The notes: generated from the letters alone by a model not told the origin. Positions 49,532-58,034 are shown, counted from the stretch's first letter. The stretch is DNA of 64,000 nucleotides from JAKQHY01 sp034429475 (GCA_034429475.1 DAOUGD010000289.1:1-64000); one strand, 5' to 3'. Program-made: numbers and translations.

Positions 49532-50089
49532 ATGATCAAAGATATTCTACACGAAACCGAAGATCGCATGGGGAAAACCGTAGAATCTTTGGAAGCGGAT
49601 CTGAGAAGTGTGCGCACCGGGCGCGCTTCCCCGGCAATCTTGGATCGGGTGATGGTGGATTATTACGGTATGCCCACCCTGCTGAACAAACTAGCCGTCA
49701 TTTCGGCGCCGGAGCCGCAGTTGTTGGTGGTGCGCCCCTATGATCCCAGTTCGATCCCGGCGCTGGAAAAGGGCATCCTGACCGGCGAGCTGGGACTGAA
49801 TCCCAGCAATGATGGGCGTATCATCCGCATCCCGATTCCGCGGTTAACCGAGGAACGGCGGCGCGAACTGGTCAAAGTCGTTAAGCGCCGCGTCGAAGAG
49901 GCCAAAGTCGCCCTGCGCAACATTCGCCGTGATACGTTGGAAAACCTGCGCGAGTTTGAGGAGGAAAAGCTCATTTCCGAGGACGATATGAAGCGCGGTC
50001 AGGATGAATTGCAAAAGCTTACCGACCGTTACACCACCAACATCGAAGAAGTCGGAACGCGCAAAGAACAGGAGATTATGGAGATTTAA
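49532..50089 (+). CDS. frr: Ribosome recycling factor
   Basis: 185 residues, the standard length. Motifs: SVRTGRASPAILDRV near residue 27, VRPYDPSSIPALEKGI, and IPIPRLTEERRRELVK. RRF separates ribosomal subunits with EF-G after termination. SD GCGGAGG precedes the ATG. A hairpin of perfect GGGGGAGAG arms follows the stop. Confidence 0.96.
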   Translation: MIKDILHETEDRMGKTVESLEADLRSVRTGRASPAILDRVMVDYYGMPTLLNKLAVISAPEPQLLVVRPYDPSSIPALEKGILTGELGLNPSNDGRIIRIPIPRLTEERRRELVKVVKRRVEEAKVALRNIRRDTLENLREFEEEKLISEDDMKRGQDELQKLTDRYTTNIEEVGTRKEQEIMEI

Positions 50090-50091
50090 GT

Positions 50092-50112
50092 GGGGGAGAG
50101 CAACTCTCCCCC
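50092..50112 (+). terminator. Hairpin after frr
   Basis: GGGGGAGAG and CTCTCCCCC are perfect 9-base arms around CAA. T-runs appear only about 24 bases later (CCCCCTTTTTTT), so it is a weak or processing-type terminator. Confidence 0.6.
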
Positions 50113-50175
50113 TGTCATGCTTGTGGTTTCCCCCTTTTTTTACCCCTTGTGTAGATATGTCGTTCAGGAGTTTGC

Positions 50176-50919
50176 ATGAGCGAAGCAGTGGATGTGGATC
50201 GTTACCCACTTTTGCCTAAATACCCGGCCCATATCGGTATTATTATGGATGGCAACGGCCGTTGGGCGCGCCAGCATGGAATGCCCCGCCTGGCCGGGCA
50301 TAGAGCCGGCGTCGAGAATTTACGCCGTGTGCTGCGAGCGGCGGTAGAATTGCACGTGCCGATCGTCACCTTGTACGCTTTTTCCACCGAGAATTGGAAA
50401 CGCCCGTTGGCCGAAGTGCAGGGGTTGTTACGCATCTTGGGGGATGCGTTGGAGAAAGAAGTTGGCGAATTGCACAAAAATGGTGTACAATTAAGACATA
50501 TTGGGGAATTAGCTCCCCTTTCAGACAACCTCAAGCGTCAAATTCGTGAGGCCGTTGAGTTAACCCAACACAATACCCAACTGATCGCCAACATCGCCTT
50601 TAATTATGGGGGACGGCAGGAAATCATCCGGGCCGTGCGCGAGTTGATACAGCAAGGTATTTCACCCGAAGCGGTTACTGGGGAGGTGTTGAATGCCCAC
50701 CTCTATACCACCAACCTGCCAGACGTGGATTTAATCATTCGCACCAGTGGGGAACTGCGCGTTAGCAATTTTCTGATCTGGCAGGGCGCTTATGCCGAAT
50801 ATTACATCACACCCAAATATTGGCCTGACTTTGACAAAGATGATCTCTATAAAGCATTGGTCGCTTTCAATCAACGAGAGCGACGTTATGGTGGTTTGAG
50901 CGACGTTGAATATCATTAG
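50176..50919 (+). CDS. uppS: Undecaprenyl diphosphate synthase
   Basis: 247 residues of the cis-prenyltransferase family. IIMDGNGRWARQ (the catalytic Asp), AGHRAGVENLRRV, TLYAFSTENWKRP and the C-terminal DVDLIIRTSGELRVSNFLIWQGAYAEY are all present. It condenses isopentenyl diphosphate with farnesyl diphosphate to make the C55 carrier used by cell-wall and surface-glycan enzymes, including the WecA-like protein in this window. SD CAGGAG precedes the ATG. It is separated from cdsA by 224 bases. Confidence 0.96.
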   Translation: MSEAVDVDRYPLLPKYPAHIGIIMDGNGRWARQHGMPRLAGHRAGVENLRRVLRAAVELHVPIVTLYAFSTENWKRPLAEVQGLLRILGDALEKEVGELHKNGVQLRHIGELAPLSDNLKRQIREAVELTQHNTQLIANIAFNYGGRQEIIRAVRELIQQGISPEAVTGEVLNAHLYTTNLPDVDLIIRTSGELRVSNFLIWQGAYAEYYITPKYWPDFDKDDLYKALVAFNQRERRYGGLSDVEYH

Positions 50920-51143
50920 ATTTTCGTGCGGATTCCCCTTGCGCTGAAAGTTTTGAAGACTCACGTCGCTTTAGTTGTTTGGCGTCAACCCAGATTCCTC
51001 GTAGGGAATCTGCGGGATAGTGTACCAACTTTTATTCCCTCGGGGAAATAAACATTTCCCCTCGTTCGATAAAATTCCTGTTCTTATTTGATGGTATTCC
51101 TGCTACCCGTATATAACTCTAGCACAATCAAACCGAGGCCCAT
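50920..51143 (+). other. Intergenic region between uppS and cdsA
   Basis: 224 bases without a gene. It holds a perfect 8-bp hairpin CAGATTCC/GGAATCTG (50991-51012) and a looser CCCTCGGGG/TTTCCCCTCG pairing, with AT-rich stretches that could hold a promoter for cdsA-rho. No clear -35/-10 pair was found. Confidence 0.4.
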
Positions 51144-51971
51144 GTGTCAGATTTAAAAACTAGGTCTATGAGTGCAGTGGCGCTTTTACCGTTGGTTCTC
51201 GCCATCGTTTGCGTTGGACAATGGTTTTACATTTTGCTGATAGCGAGCGTCATGTTGTTGGCCGGTCGGGAATATGCACAGATGATTGAGCGCAAAGGTT
51301 ATCAACTCTCTCTCCCCCTGCTGTGGGGTCTCATCCTCTTTTGGTTGGTCGCGGCCATCTGGGGAGATGATACATGGGTAGTGCCCGGTTTAGCCGTTTC
51401 CTGCATTTTGTCCGCATTGTGGAGTCTTATGCGCCGCGCGGTTAGCCCCACTGCACTCTATCCCACTGTGGAGTGGGCGTTGTTGTTGGCCGGCGGCGTG
51501 TATTTAGGAGTGACCGGCACCTATTTACTGCGGCTGCGTATGCTTCCCGATGGTCTCTGGTGGATTTTGACCGCTTTGTTCATTATCTGGGTTGGCGAAT
51601 CGGCAGCGTATTTTGTCGGCAGCCGTTGGGGGAAGCACAAGATTGCGCCAACTATCAGCCCTGGCAAAAGTTGGGAGGGTTTTTGGGGTGAAGTATTGAG
51701 CGCCATAATGGTGGGACTGTTCCTGGGGTGGCTCTGGCCGTTGGTTGCCGGCGTCCCCCTCACACTCACACCGGCCAAAGGTGCGCTGTTGGGCGGGATT
51801 TTGAGCGTGATCACGCCTGCCGGCGATTTCTTTGTTTCTATGATTAAACGCGAGGTGGGGGTCAAAGATACCAGCACCTTGATCCCCGGCCATGGCGGCA
51901 TGTTAGATCGGATTGACAGCCTGCTGTGGACCGGATTTCTTACCTGGGTAGTCGTGCAACTGCTCGGTTAA
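51144..51971 (+). CDS. cdsA: Phosphatidate cytidylyltransferase
   Basis: 275 residues, about eight helices. SPGKSWEGFWGE and the C-terminal signature (GDFFVSMIKREVGVKD, then IPGHGGMLDRID) identify CdsA, which makes CDP-diacylglycerol for phospholipid synthesis. The start is GTG 51144, with a weak GAGG before it. uppS-cdsA adjacency is common in bacteria. rho follows after 21 bases. Confidence 0.94.
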   Translation: MSDLKTRSMSAVALLPLVLAIVCVGQWFYILLIASVMLLAGREYAQMIERKGYQLSLPLLWGLILFWLVAAIWGDDTWVVPGLAVSCILSALWSLMRRAVSPTALYPTVEWALLLAGGVYLGVTGTYLLRLRMLPDGLWWILTALFIIWVGESAAYFVGSRWGKHKIAPTISPGKSWEGFWGEVLSAIMVGLFLGWLWPLVAGVPLTLTPAKGALLGGILSVITPAGDFFVSMIKREVGVKDTSTLIPGHGGMLDRIDSLLWTGFLTWVVVQLLG

Positions 51972-51992
51972 TCCTTCTGCAAGGAGGCGCTT

Positions 51993-53612
51993 ATGTACTC
52001 AGAAGATGTGCAACCCACTTATGAAGAGTCCTTTGACAATGATATAGTATCCGACGATCCCTCTATGGAGAGCGGCGAGTCCAATGGCTATGCCCCTGAC
52101 CTCGAACCGCGAGTTTCTGCCATCCGAACGCAACCGGAAGAGGGCGGCGACCTTGAAGCGGCGGAAAGTGCGGTGATTTTTGACGAGGAGGGTGCCACTG
52201 CCGCCGGCGGTATCTACGATACGGTCGAATATGGGGAAGACGAGGCCTACATACCGGCTGAGGAAGATTTCACTGGCGGTGAAATTCCTATGCTGATCCA
52301 GGTTGAGGAAGGGCCGGACGTTCTCAAGCAGATGGACATGAACGCCCTTGAACAAATGCGGCTGCCTGAATTGCGCGATCTGGCGCGGACTTACAAAGTC
52401 TCCGGTTACAGCGGCCGCAAAAAAGACGACTTGATCCTCCTGCTTCTGAAGGCCAAGGCGGAACGGGACGGGTTCAGTTTTGGCGGCGGGATTCTGGACA
52501 TTGCCGGCGAGGGCATTGGCTTCCTGCGTTCTTCGCGCTGTCTGCCCGGCCCGCAGGATGTCTACGTGTCGCAAAGCCAGATTCGCCGCTTCGGCCTGCG
52601 CTCCGGCGACATGGTGGTGGGCCAGGTGCGTCCCCCCAAAGAATCGGAAAAATACCGCAGTCTCCTGCGCGTCGAGGCCGTCAATGGGATGGACCCGGAA
52701 TCCAGCAAACGCCGGCCTTACTTCGAACGGATGACGCCCATTTTCCCCAACAAGCGCTTTGAGCTGGTCACGGAACAGCACAACCTCACCCAGCGCCTGT
52801 TGGAACTGGTTGCGCCGGTGGGCTTGGGGCAGCGCGGCCTGATCGTCTCGCCGCCGAAGGCCGGTAAAACCACCGTCCTCCAGAAAATTGCCAACGGCAT
52901 CTCGGCCAATCACCCTGACGTTCATCTGATGGTGGTGCTCATCGGCGAGCGCCCCGAAGAGGTCACGGACATGGATCGCTCCGTGGACGCTGAGGTCATC
53001 AGTTCCACCTTCGACGAGGATGTGGTGCGGCAGGCGCGGGTGGCGGAAATGGCCCTCAATCGCGCCAAACGCCTGGTAGAGATTGGCCGCGATGTGGTGA
53101 TCCTGATGGACAGCCTAACCCGTTTGACCCGCGCCTACAACCTGGTAGTCCAACCCAGCGGGCGGACGCTTTCCGGCGGCCTTGACCCGGCGGCGCTCTA
53201 TCCCCCAAAGCAGTTTTTCGGAGCGGCGCGCAACATTGAAGAGGGCGGCAGCCTGACGATCCTGGCGACCTGCCTCATTGACACCGGCAGCCGGATGGAT
53301 GACATGATTTATGAAGAATTCAAAGGTACGGGCAACATGGAGCTGCATCTCAACCGCAAACTGCAAGAACGGCGCGTCTTCCCGGCCTTTGACATCGTGC
53401 GCTCCGGCACGCGGCGCGAAGAGTTGTTGTTCAAGAAGGACGTCCTGCGCAAAGTGTGGTTGATGCGGCGCATGTTCTCCCAGATGATGAGCGGGACGCA
53501 GACGACACCCGGCTACGACATCACAGCCGCCACCGAGGCGTTGCTTCAACAGATGGACAAGACGCGCACGAATCGTGAGTTTTTGGAGATTCTGACCCGC
53601 GACTTGGACTAG
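51993..53612 (+). CDS. rho: Transcription termination factor Rho with acidic N-terminal extension
   Basis: 539 residues; E. coli Rho has about 419. The first ~105 residues are an acidic, low-complexity extension (DNDIVSDDPSMESGE, EEEGPDVL type) before the Rho N-terminal domain (LPELRDLARTYKVSGYSGRKK). The RNA-binding cold-shock fold, Walker A SPPKAGKTTVL (Lys292), ERPEEVTDMDR and the Q-loop (NIEEGGSLTILATCLIDTGS) follow. It terminates transcription as an RNA-dependent helicase. Similar long insertions are known in Rho of other high-GC bacteria, but those are usually basic. SD AAGGAGG. Confidence 0.95.
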   Translation: MYSEDVQPTYEESFDNDIVSDDPSMESGESNGYAPDLEPRVSAIRTQPEEGGDLEAAESAVIFDEEGATAAGGIYDTVEYGEDEAYIPAEEDFTGGEIPMLIQVEEGPDVLKQMDMNALEQMRLPELRDLARTYKVSGYSGRKKDDLILLLLKAKAERDGFSFGGGILDIAGEGIGFLRSSRCLPGPQDVYVSQSQIRRFGLRSGDMVVGQVRPPKESEKYRSLLRVEAVNGMDPESSKRRPYFERMTPIFPNKRFELVTEQHNLTQRLLELVAPVGLGQRGLIVSPPKAGKTTVLQKIANGISANHPDVHLMVVLIGERPEEVTDMDRSVDAEVISSTFDEDVVRQARVAEMALNRAKRLVEIGRDVVILMDSLTRLTRAYNLVVQPSGRTLSGGLDPAALYPPKQFFGAARNIEEGGSLTILATCLIDTGSRMDDMIYEEFKGTGNMELHLNRKLQERRVFPAFDIVRSGTRREELLFKKDVLRKVWLMRRMFSQMMSGTQTTPGYDITAATEALLQQMDKTRTNREFLEILTRDLD

Positions 53613-53627
53613 GTTTTTTGTGGACGG

Positions 53628-54380
53628 ATGAGCATACAACAACTGAAAATCCTGGGCATCGGCCTGTGGGTTGTCGCAGCGCTGCTCGTGGTAGGGTTGA
53701 TTTTTAGCTACCCCTTACTGGCGACCTACCTGGCGCCTCAAGCGCCGACGCCCCAGGTCACATCCACACTCCGGCCGAAGCCAACGCCCTCGGTCACCCC
53801 TGGCCCGCCAACGGCCACGCCGGAATGGAAGATGCCCGACGATCCTTATCCCACCTTCGCCGGCACGCTGCCCCCTACGGCCACACCGTGGCGGGGCGTC
53901 AATCCCACGTACATTCGCATCCCTGATATTGACCTTGAAGCGCCCGTGGTGCCCATTGGCTGGAAAACTGTGGAAGTGCGCGGCACCCCGCAGGCGATGT
54001 GGGACGTCCCGGATTGGCGCGCCGCCGGCTGGCATGAAATTTCTATGCCCCTGCGGGTGATTGGCAACACCGTCCTCAACGGCCACAACACCACCAAAGG
54101 GGAAGTCTTCCGCGATCTTTACAAGCTGGAGGCTGGCGCGCTGATTATGATGGAAGGGGAAGACGGCGGCGTGTACACCTACACCGTCCATGAAGTCCTG
54201 ATTTTGCCGGAAGCCGGCCAGCCCCTGGAAGTACGCTTGGCCAACGCTGCCTATACGCAGCCCACCGACGACGAGCGCTTGACGTTGGTAACTTGCCATC
54301 CGTATGGCAGCCTGGACAACCGTTTGATAGTGATTGCCTATCCCGTCCTACCCGATGAAACTTCAGCAGGAGGTGAATAG
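53628..54380 (+). CDS. Sortase (class D/E/F-like)
   Basis: 250 residues. One N-terminal helix (about 8-30) and a Pro/Thr-rich linker lead to a sortase domain with His153 (LNGHNT), Cys223 (TLVTCHPYG) and Arg232 (LDNRLIV), the catalytic triad. It would attach a surface protein with a C-terminal sorting signal. No LPXTG-like substrate gene is adjacent. The 617-residue surface protein at 15.9 kb has an anchor-like tail but no clear motif. It starts 15 bases after rho and ends directly before the DUF6391-like gene. Confidence 0.88.
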   Translation: MSIQQLKILGIGLWVVAALLVVGLIFSYPLLATYLAPQAPTPQVTSTLRPKPTPSVTPGPPTATPEWKMPDDPYPTFAGTLPPTATPWRGVNPTYIRIPDIDLEAPVVPIGWKTVEVRGTPQAMWDVPDWRAAGWHEISMPLRVIGNTVLNGHNTTKGEVFRDLYKLEAGALIMMEGEDGGVYTYTVHEVLILPEAGQPLEVRLANAAYTQPTDDERLTLVTCHPYGSLDNRLIVIAYPVLPDETSAGGE

Positions 54381-54881
54381 ATGCTCTCCACATTCGTAAA
54401 CCGGATCCGATGTAACCACACCCTCGAACACGCTACCATCAACCTGATCACGCAGCGTTACCCGCTCGCCCAAGTGCTGGGCTTTTCTGGGCCGTTGGGT
54501 TTCACCTTGTATACTACCCTCACAGCGGAAGAGGTGACGCCGGCGGCGCTGCAGGCGCTCAAGCGGTTGAAGGGTGGGGAAACCGTTCTGCGCCTCCACG
54601 CCAACTGCGGCACCAACATGGTCGTCACCGCCACCCTGACGACGTTGGCCGCCCTGGTGGGCCTCGGGAACTCACCTTCGTTCCGCCAACGCCTGGAGCG
54701 CCTGCCCCAGGCGATCCTCCTCAGCGTGGCGGCTCTCCTCGCGGCCCGGCCAGTGGGGGAATGGGTGCAAGCTCACGTCACCACTGCCACTGACCTGGCG
54801 CAGATAGAAATTGCTTCTATCTTCACCGACTATCAGGGCGGCCTGCGGCGGATTCGCGTGTACACTCGCCAGAGCGCGTAA
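54381..54881 (+). CDS. DUF6391-like small membrane-associated protein
   Basis: 166 residues. The N-terminal RCNHTLEHATINLI, with a His-x-x-Glu-His arrangement, fits DUF6391. Two hydrophobic stretches (about 75-95 and 112-130) could be membrane helices. The HxxEH-like motif hints at metal binding, but no activity is known. Its ATG directly follows the sortase stop, with SD AGGAGG, and it overlaps the holA start by one base. Tight coupling on both sides suggests one transcript. Confidence 0.72.
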   Translation: MLSTFVNRIRCNHTLEHATINLITQRYPLAQVLGFSGPLGFTLYTTLTAEEVTPAALQALKRLKGGETVLRLHANCGTNMVVTATLTTLAALVGLGNSPSFRQRLERLPQAILLSVAALLAARPVGEWVQAHVTTATDLAQIEIASIFTDYQGGLRRIRVYTRQSA

Positions 54882-55837
54882 TGTTACACATCCTGCATGG
54901 CGAAAATGTGCTTCAGCAAGAAGAAGCGCTGGCGGCGATTGTGGCGCAAACTGGCATTACCCCCGATCTGCGTGACTTGAATACCGCCGTGTTGACCCCG
55001 CCGCTGACCGCCGGCGACCTGCGCCGCGCGTGCAGCGTGATTCCCTTCCTCGGCGGCGCACGGTTAGTCATTGTGCGAGATGGCTTGAGCCGCGACCGCA
55101 GTACGCTGGCTAACGAGGTCGCCGCCTATCTGCCCGATCTGCCGCCCACCACCGAGTTGATTTTTGTGGAATCACAAAAATTGCCGCAGCGGCACGCCGT
55201 GCTCAAGTATGCACAGCAGACCGGTGCCAAAGTCCAGAAGTGTGAACTGCCGCCGGCTAAGGCCCTACCGGTGTGGATTCAGCAGCGGACACAGCAACAC
55301 GGTGGGCGTATAGACCCGCCGGCTGCCGCTCTGCTGGCGCAGAATTTGGGGGCCAATCTGCGCCTGCTGGATCAGGAAATCCAAAAACTGCTGCTATACG
55401 TTGCGGAAACAAAAACCATCACCGTGGAAGACGTCCAGGTGATGGTTCCTTACGTCCAAAGTGCGGACGTGATTTTCAATCTGGTGGATGCCCTCGGCCA
55501 GCGCAACGCGCGCAGCGCCGCCGGCTTCTTACATCGCCTGTTGGAAGTGGGCGAGCACCCCTTGGGCATTTTGGGGATGATCGTCCGCCAGTTCCGGCTG
55601 CTGCTGCAAGTCCGCTGGTTGTCCGACCGACGCTACGGGGAGTCAGACATTGCGGCGCGACTAAAGCTGCACCCTTACGTCACCCAAAAAGTGCGCGCGC
55701 AGACCGCGCACTTCAGCCCGACGCAGTTGCGCCGGGCCTACGCCATGTTGTTGGAAAGCGACCTCGCCATCAAAAACGGCGAATTGCAGCCAGAAACCGC
55801 GCTCGATCTCCTCATTGCCGAATTGACCAACCTATGA
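54881..55837 (+). CDS. holA: DNA polymerase III subunit delta
   Basis: A 318-residue clamp-loader subunit. MLHILHGENVLQQEEALAAI at the start, PFLGGARLVIVRDGL, and LDQEIQKLLLYV with the C-terminal AYAMLLESDLAIKNG are typical of HolA. It helps load the beta clamp. The ATG overlaps the preceding stop by one base (TAATG). Its last codons overlap the convergent minus-strand small gene by 6 bases. Confidence 0.9.
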   Translation: MLHILHGENVLQQEEALAAIVAQTGITPDLRDLNTAVLTPPLTAGDLRRACSVIPFLGGARLVIVRDGLSRDRSTLANEVAAYLPDLPPTTELIFVESQKLPQRHAVLKYAQQTGAKVQKCELPPAKALPVWIQQRTQQHGGRIDPPAAALLAQNLGANLRLLDQEIQKLLLYVAETKTITVEDVQVMVPYVQSADVIFNLVDALGQRNARSAAGFLHRLLEVGEHPLGILGMIVRQFRLLLQVRWLSDRRYGESDIAARLKLHPYVTQKVRAQTAHFSPTQLRRAYAMLLESDLAIKNGELQPETALDLLIAELTNL

Positions 55838-56071
55838 CGCCGGCGCGTCGCCCGTCTCGCGCCCCAGCCAGAGGTGATGGCGCAGAATTTTGGAGGACGA
55901 GTGTACCTGGATCGCGCCAATTTTCTTGTCCCCTTCGGGCAGCGCGGCGGGGTGGACGTAGCACACATTGGGCGGTTGCCCAAAACGCGCCCGGTAGCGC
56001 GACGCCGCCCGTGCCAGCTTGGTCGCCAGATCCTCAGCTCCATTGTCGTGCCACAACAATCCCACGTTCAT
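55832..56071 (-). CDS. Small unknown protein, last gene of the FtsK-like operon
   Basis: 79 residues from the ATG at 56071 (SD GGTGGAG). The sequence MNVGLLWHDNGAEDLATKLA, then NVCYVHPAALPEG and ILRHHLWLGRE, has a compact globular look with conserved-seeming Trp, His and Cys residues. I do not recognise a characterised family. It overlaps the stop of the preceding gene by one base (TAATG) and converges with holA by 6 bases. It is the fourth and last gene of the operon. Confidence 0.6.
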   Translation of the reverse strand: MNVGLLWHDNGAEDLATKLARAASRYRARFGQPPNVCYVHPAALPEGDKKIGAIQVHSSSKILRHHLWLGRETGDAPAS

Positions 56072-56325
56072 TACTCCACCTGCCCTGCTAAATACCACGC
56101 ATTGAGCGCCAAATCCTGGTAAATATCAAACGTACCCTCTTTGCACCGCACCCGGAAGAAATGCTGTGCGCCCTTGCGCTTCATTTCTGTCCACGCCTCG
56201 CTCACAGCGTAGACGTTGTACTGCTGCCCCCGCCACACGAACTTTTTGGGGAAGTAATTGTGCCGGCGCGCCAACAGTCGGATGGGGTCCTTGCGCCGTC
56301 TTTGGAACAACGTTGCCAAACTCAT
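56071..56325 (-). CDS. DUF6504-like small protein of the FtsK-like operon
   Basis: 84 residues from the ATG at 56325 (perfect AGGAGG SD). A basic start (FQRRRKDPIRLLARRHNYF) is followed by FVWRGQQYNVYAVSEAWTEM and a FFRVRCKEGTFDIYQD segment, an arrangement like DUF6504 proteins, which are tied to DNA metabolism loci in some bacteria. The ATG overlaps the preceding stop by four bases, and its own stop overlaps the next ATG by one base. No function is proven. An in-frame upstream extension is antisense to nothing useful and is rejected. Confidence 0.6.
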   Translation of the reverse strand: MSLATLFQRRRKDPIRLLARRHNYFPKKFVWRGQQYNVYAVSEAWTEMKRKGAQHFFRVRCKEGTFDIYQDLALNAWYLAGQVE

Positions 56326-56708
56326 TCGTCGCCTCCTACAATCATAAAATTGCGTTGTGATTGGGCCTGATTCCATTGCCAGGCCTGTTGTTCGGGCGTC
56401 ATCAGCGCCGGACGTCCCATAGGATAACCGGGCAACGCTTGGGGGGTGACGATCACCACTGGCGGTTGACTCATTGCCGGGACCGCTTGAATCGCTGTGC
56501 GCCGAGCTTCCTCGCGCCGCCAAAGCACAAAGCCGATTCCCAGCGTAGGGGTCATCGTGGCAACGCCGCAGGCGAGACCGAGCAGCAGCGCCAGCGAATC
56601 CTGGCTCAACCGCTGCGTCACCAGCACGGCGGCCATGATGGCAAAAACCGTCGCTATCAGGGCGATAAACCGCCCCAACCGCTTGCCCAATGATTCTCGC
56701 TTTTCCAT
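56322..56708 (-). CDS. Small membrane protein of the FtsK-like operon
   Basis: 128 residues from the ATG at 56708 (SD GGAGGA). Two hydrophobic helices (about 13-33 and 40-60) are followed by a Pro/Gln-rich cytoplasmic or external tail (VVIVTPQALPGYPMG, PEQQAWQWNQAQSQ). Unknown family. It lies between the FtsK-like ATPase and the DUF6504-like gene and could anchor the ATPase, which itself has no membrane helices. This is inference. Confidence 0.6.
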   Translation of the reverse strand: MEKRESLGKRLGRFIALIATVFAIMAAVLVTQRLSQDSLALLLGLACGVATMTPTLGIGFVLWRREEARRTAIQAVPAMSQPPVVIVTPQALPGYPMGRPALMTPEQQAWQWNQAQSQRNFMIVGGDE

Positions 56709-56788
56709 AGGGCTTCCTCCAGAAATAGCAGGATTGACGGAAATGATAGGATCACGCATCCGCTCAATCCGTTGACTAAAATTGCTAC

Positions 56789-57889
56789 CTATGCAACCGC
56801 CGCCTCATACCGGGATGACATCACTGGCAATTGCAACGGCACCGCCACCGCGCTACGAAACTCGTCCATATATTGCTGCAATTCTTTTTCGCTGATGTAA
56901 GCCACCTGGAAGCGGATCGGCTCGTCGCCGCCGCTGACGGCCAGGAAGTCGCCGCGCCCGTTGAGCAAGTGTGCGTTCGTCCCTGCCCGCCCACTGGCGA
57001 CCCGCGCGTCGTCGGCAGAAACGACCTTGCCGATGAGCCGCAGTGGGAAGTTGGCGCGCATCAGGCCGGTCAACACTGCCGAGGAGGGGCGCTGCGTGGC
57101 GGCAATGACGTGGATGCCGGCTTCCCGTCCACGTTGCAGCAGGCGGGTTAGCGCTTCGCTCAGCGCTGCGCCGCCCTGCATGATCAAGTCGGCCAGCTCG
57201 TCAATCATGACGACGACGCGCGGCGTGCCCCCCTGCCGATTGCGCTCGGGGGTTTCGTTGCGGCGGTCGCGCTGTTCCATCATCCGCACCAATGAGCGCA
57301 GCGCCTCCAGCGCTTCGCCAGTTTCCTGGATGGGAGCGCGCGCCAGGTGCGGCGCTCCGGCGAGCGCGCCAAACGTGCGTCCCTTGGGATCGAGGCACAT
57401 CAACCGCAGCGTGTCGGCGCGATGGCCGATTGCCAGCGACAGCGCGATGGTGCGCATCAGGGCAGACTTCCCCGACCCAGTCGTTCCGGCGACGAGAATG
57501 TGCGCCACCTCCGGCGAAGATAGTCGCGCCAGCAAGGGCATCCCGGCATCGGTTTGCCCCAACAATGCGGTGGCGGGGGGCAACGGCATCACTTCCGGCA
57601 GCAGCGTCGTCAACTTCACCAGGGTGGGATTGGGGTTGGAAAACTCCAACACGATGCCTTCCTTGCCGCGTTGGATGGTGAGATGGGGGGTCTGCATCGC
57701 CAGGGCCAGGTCCTCGGCCAGGCCCTTGATGGCAGTGAAGCGGGTGTGGGGCGCTGGATTAAGAAAGAAGCGGATCAGGCGTGGCCCTACGGTGCCCCCG
57801 GTGACGTGGCCCGGCGCACGATGCGCCGACAACACGGCTTCGACGCGGTCGGCTTGATATTCAAGGTATGGGCGTATGGCATGGGACAT
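56789..57889 (-). CDS. Soluble FtsK/SpoIIIE-family DNA translocase-like ATPase
   Basis: 366 residues, far shorter than chromosomal FtsK (800-1300), with no membrane domain and no C-terminal gamma domain. An N-terminal alpha-like segment leads to Walker A AGTTGSGKS (Lys141), Walker B VVVMIDELADLI (Asp230/Glu231) and the arginine-rich ATQRPSSAVLTG region. This is the motor part of the FtsK/HerA superfamily. It is the first gene of a four-gene overlapping operon. It has a consensus sigma-70 promoter with a LexA-type palindrome at the transcription start, so expression is likely part of the SOS response. SD AAGGAGG. Confidence 0.85.
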   Translation of the reverse strand: MSHAIRPYLEYQADRVEAVLSAHRAPGHVTGGTVGPRLIRFFLNPAPHTRFTAIKGLAEDLALAMQTPHLTIQRGKEGIVLEFSNPNPTLVKLTTLLPEVMPLPPATALLGQTDAGMPLLARLSSPEVAHILVAGTTGSGKSALMRTIALSLAIGHRADTLRLMCLDPKGRTFGALAGAPHLARAPIQETGEALEALRSLVRMMEQRDRRNETPERNRQGGTPRVVVMIDELADLIMQGGAALSEALTRLLQRGREAGIHVIAATQRPSSAVLTGLMRANFPLRLIGKVVSADDARVASGRAGTNAHLLNGRGDFLAVSGGDEPIRFQVAYISEKELQQYMDEFRSAVAVPLQLPVMSSRYEAAVA

Positions 57890-57910
57890 CGGTGGCCTCC
57901 TTCTGGGATT

Positions 57911-57924
57911 AGAACTTTTGTTCT
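57911..57924. promoter_or_regulatory. LexA-type operator (GAAC-N4-GTTC)
   Basis: AGAACTTTTGTTCT is a 14-base sequence with perfect AGAAC/GTTCT arms. The core GAAC-N4-GTTC is the LexA/DinR box of Firmicutes and Actinobacteria. It sits at about +2 to +15 of the FtsK-like operon, an ideal repressor position. Confidence 0.72.
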
Positions 57925-57932
57925 ATATGCTC

Positions 57933-57961
57933 ATTATAAAGGATTTTAGGGTGTTTGTCAA
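57933..57961 (-). promoter_or_regulatory. Consensus sigma-70 promoter of the FtsK-like operon
   Basis: On the minus strand TTGACA, exactly 17 bases, then TATAAT. Both hexamers are perfect. It drives the four-gene operon and overlaps no other gene. Confidence 0.85.
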
Positions 57962-57975
57962 GCCTGTGCGGGGAA

Positions 57976-58015
57976 CAAAAACCGGGGCAGCCCCTTTGCC
58001 AAAGGGCCGCCCCGG
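57976..58015 (-). terminator. Rho-independent terminator of the cyclase gene
   Basis: CCGGGGC/GCCCCGG outer arms and CCCTTTG/CAAAGGG inner arms, followed on the minus strand by TTTTTG. It insulates the promoter of the next operon from the cyclase transcript. Confidence 0.85.
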
Positions 58016-58034
58016 CGCATCCATTTGAACTCTT

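Noticed and set aside
56789..57889. Chromosomal FtsK
   Set aside because: Too short, with no membrane domain and no gamma domain. It is better called an FtsK-like motor.
55832..57961. Integrated plasmid or conjugative element
   Set aside because: No integrase, relaxase, replication or mobilisation gene and no att-like repeats flank the operon.
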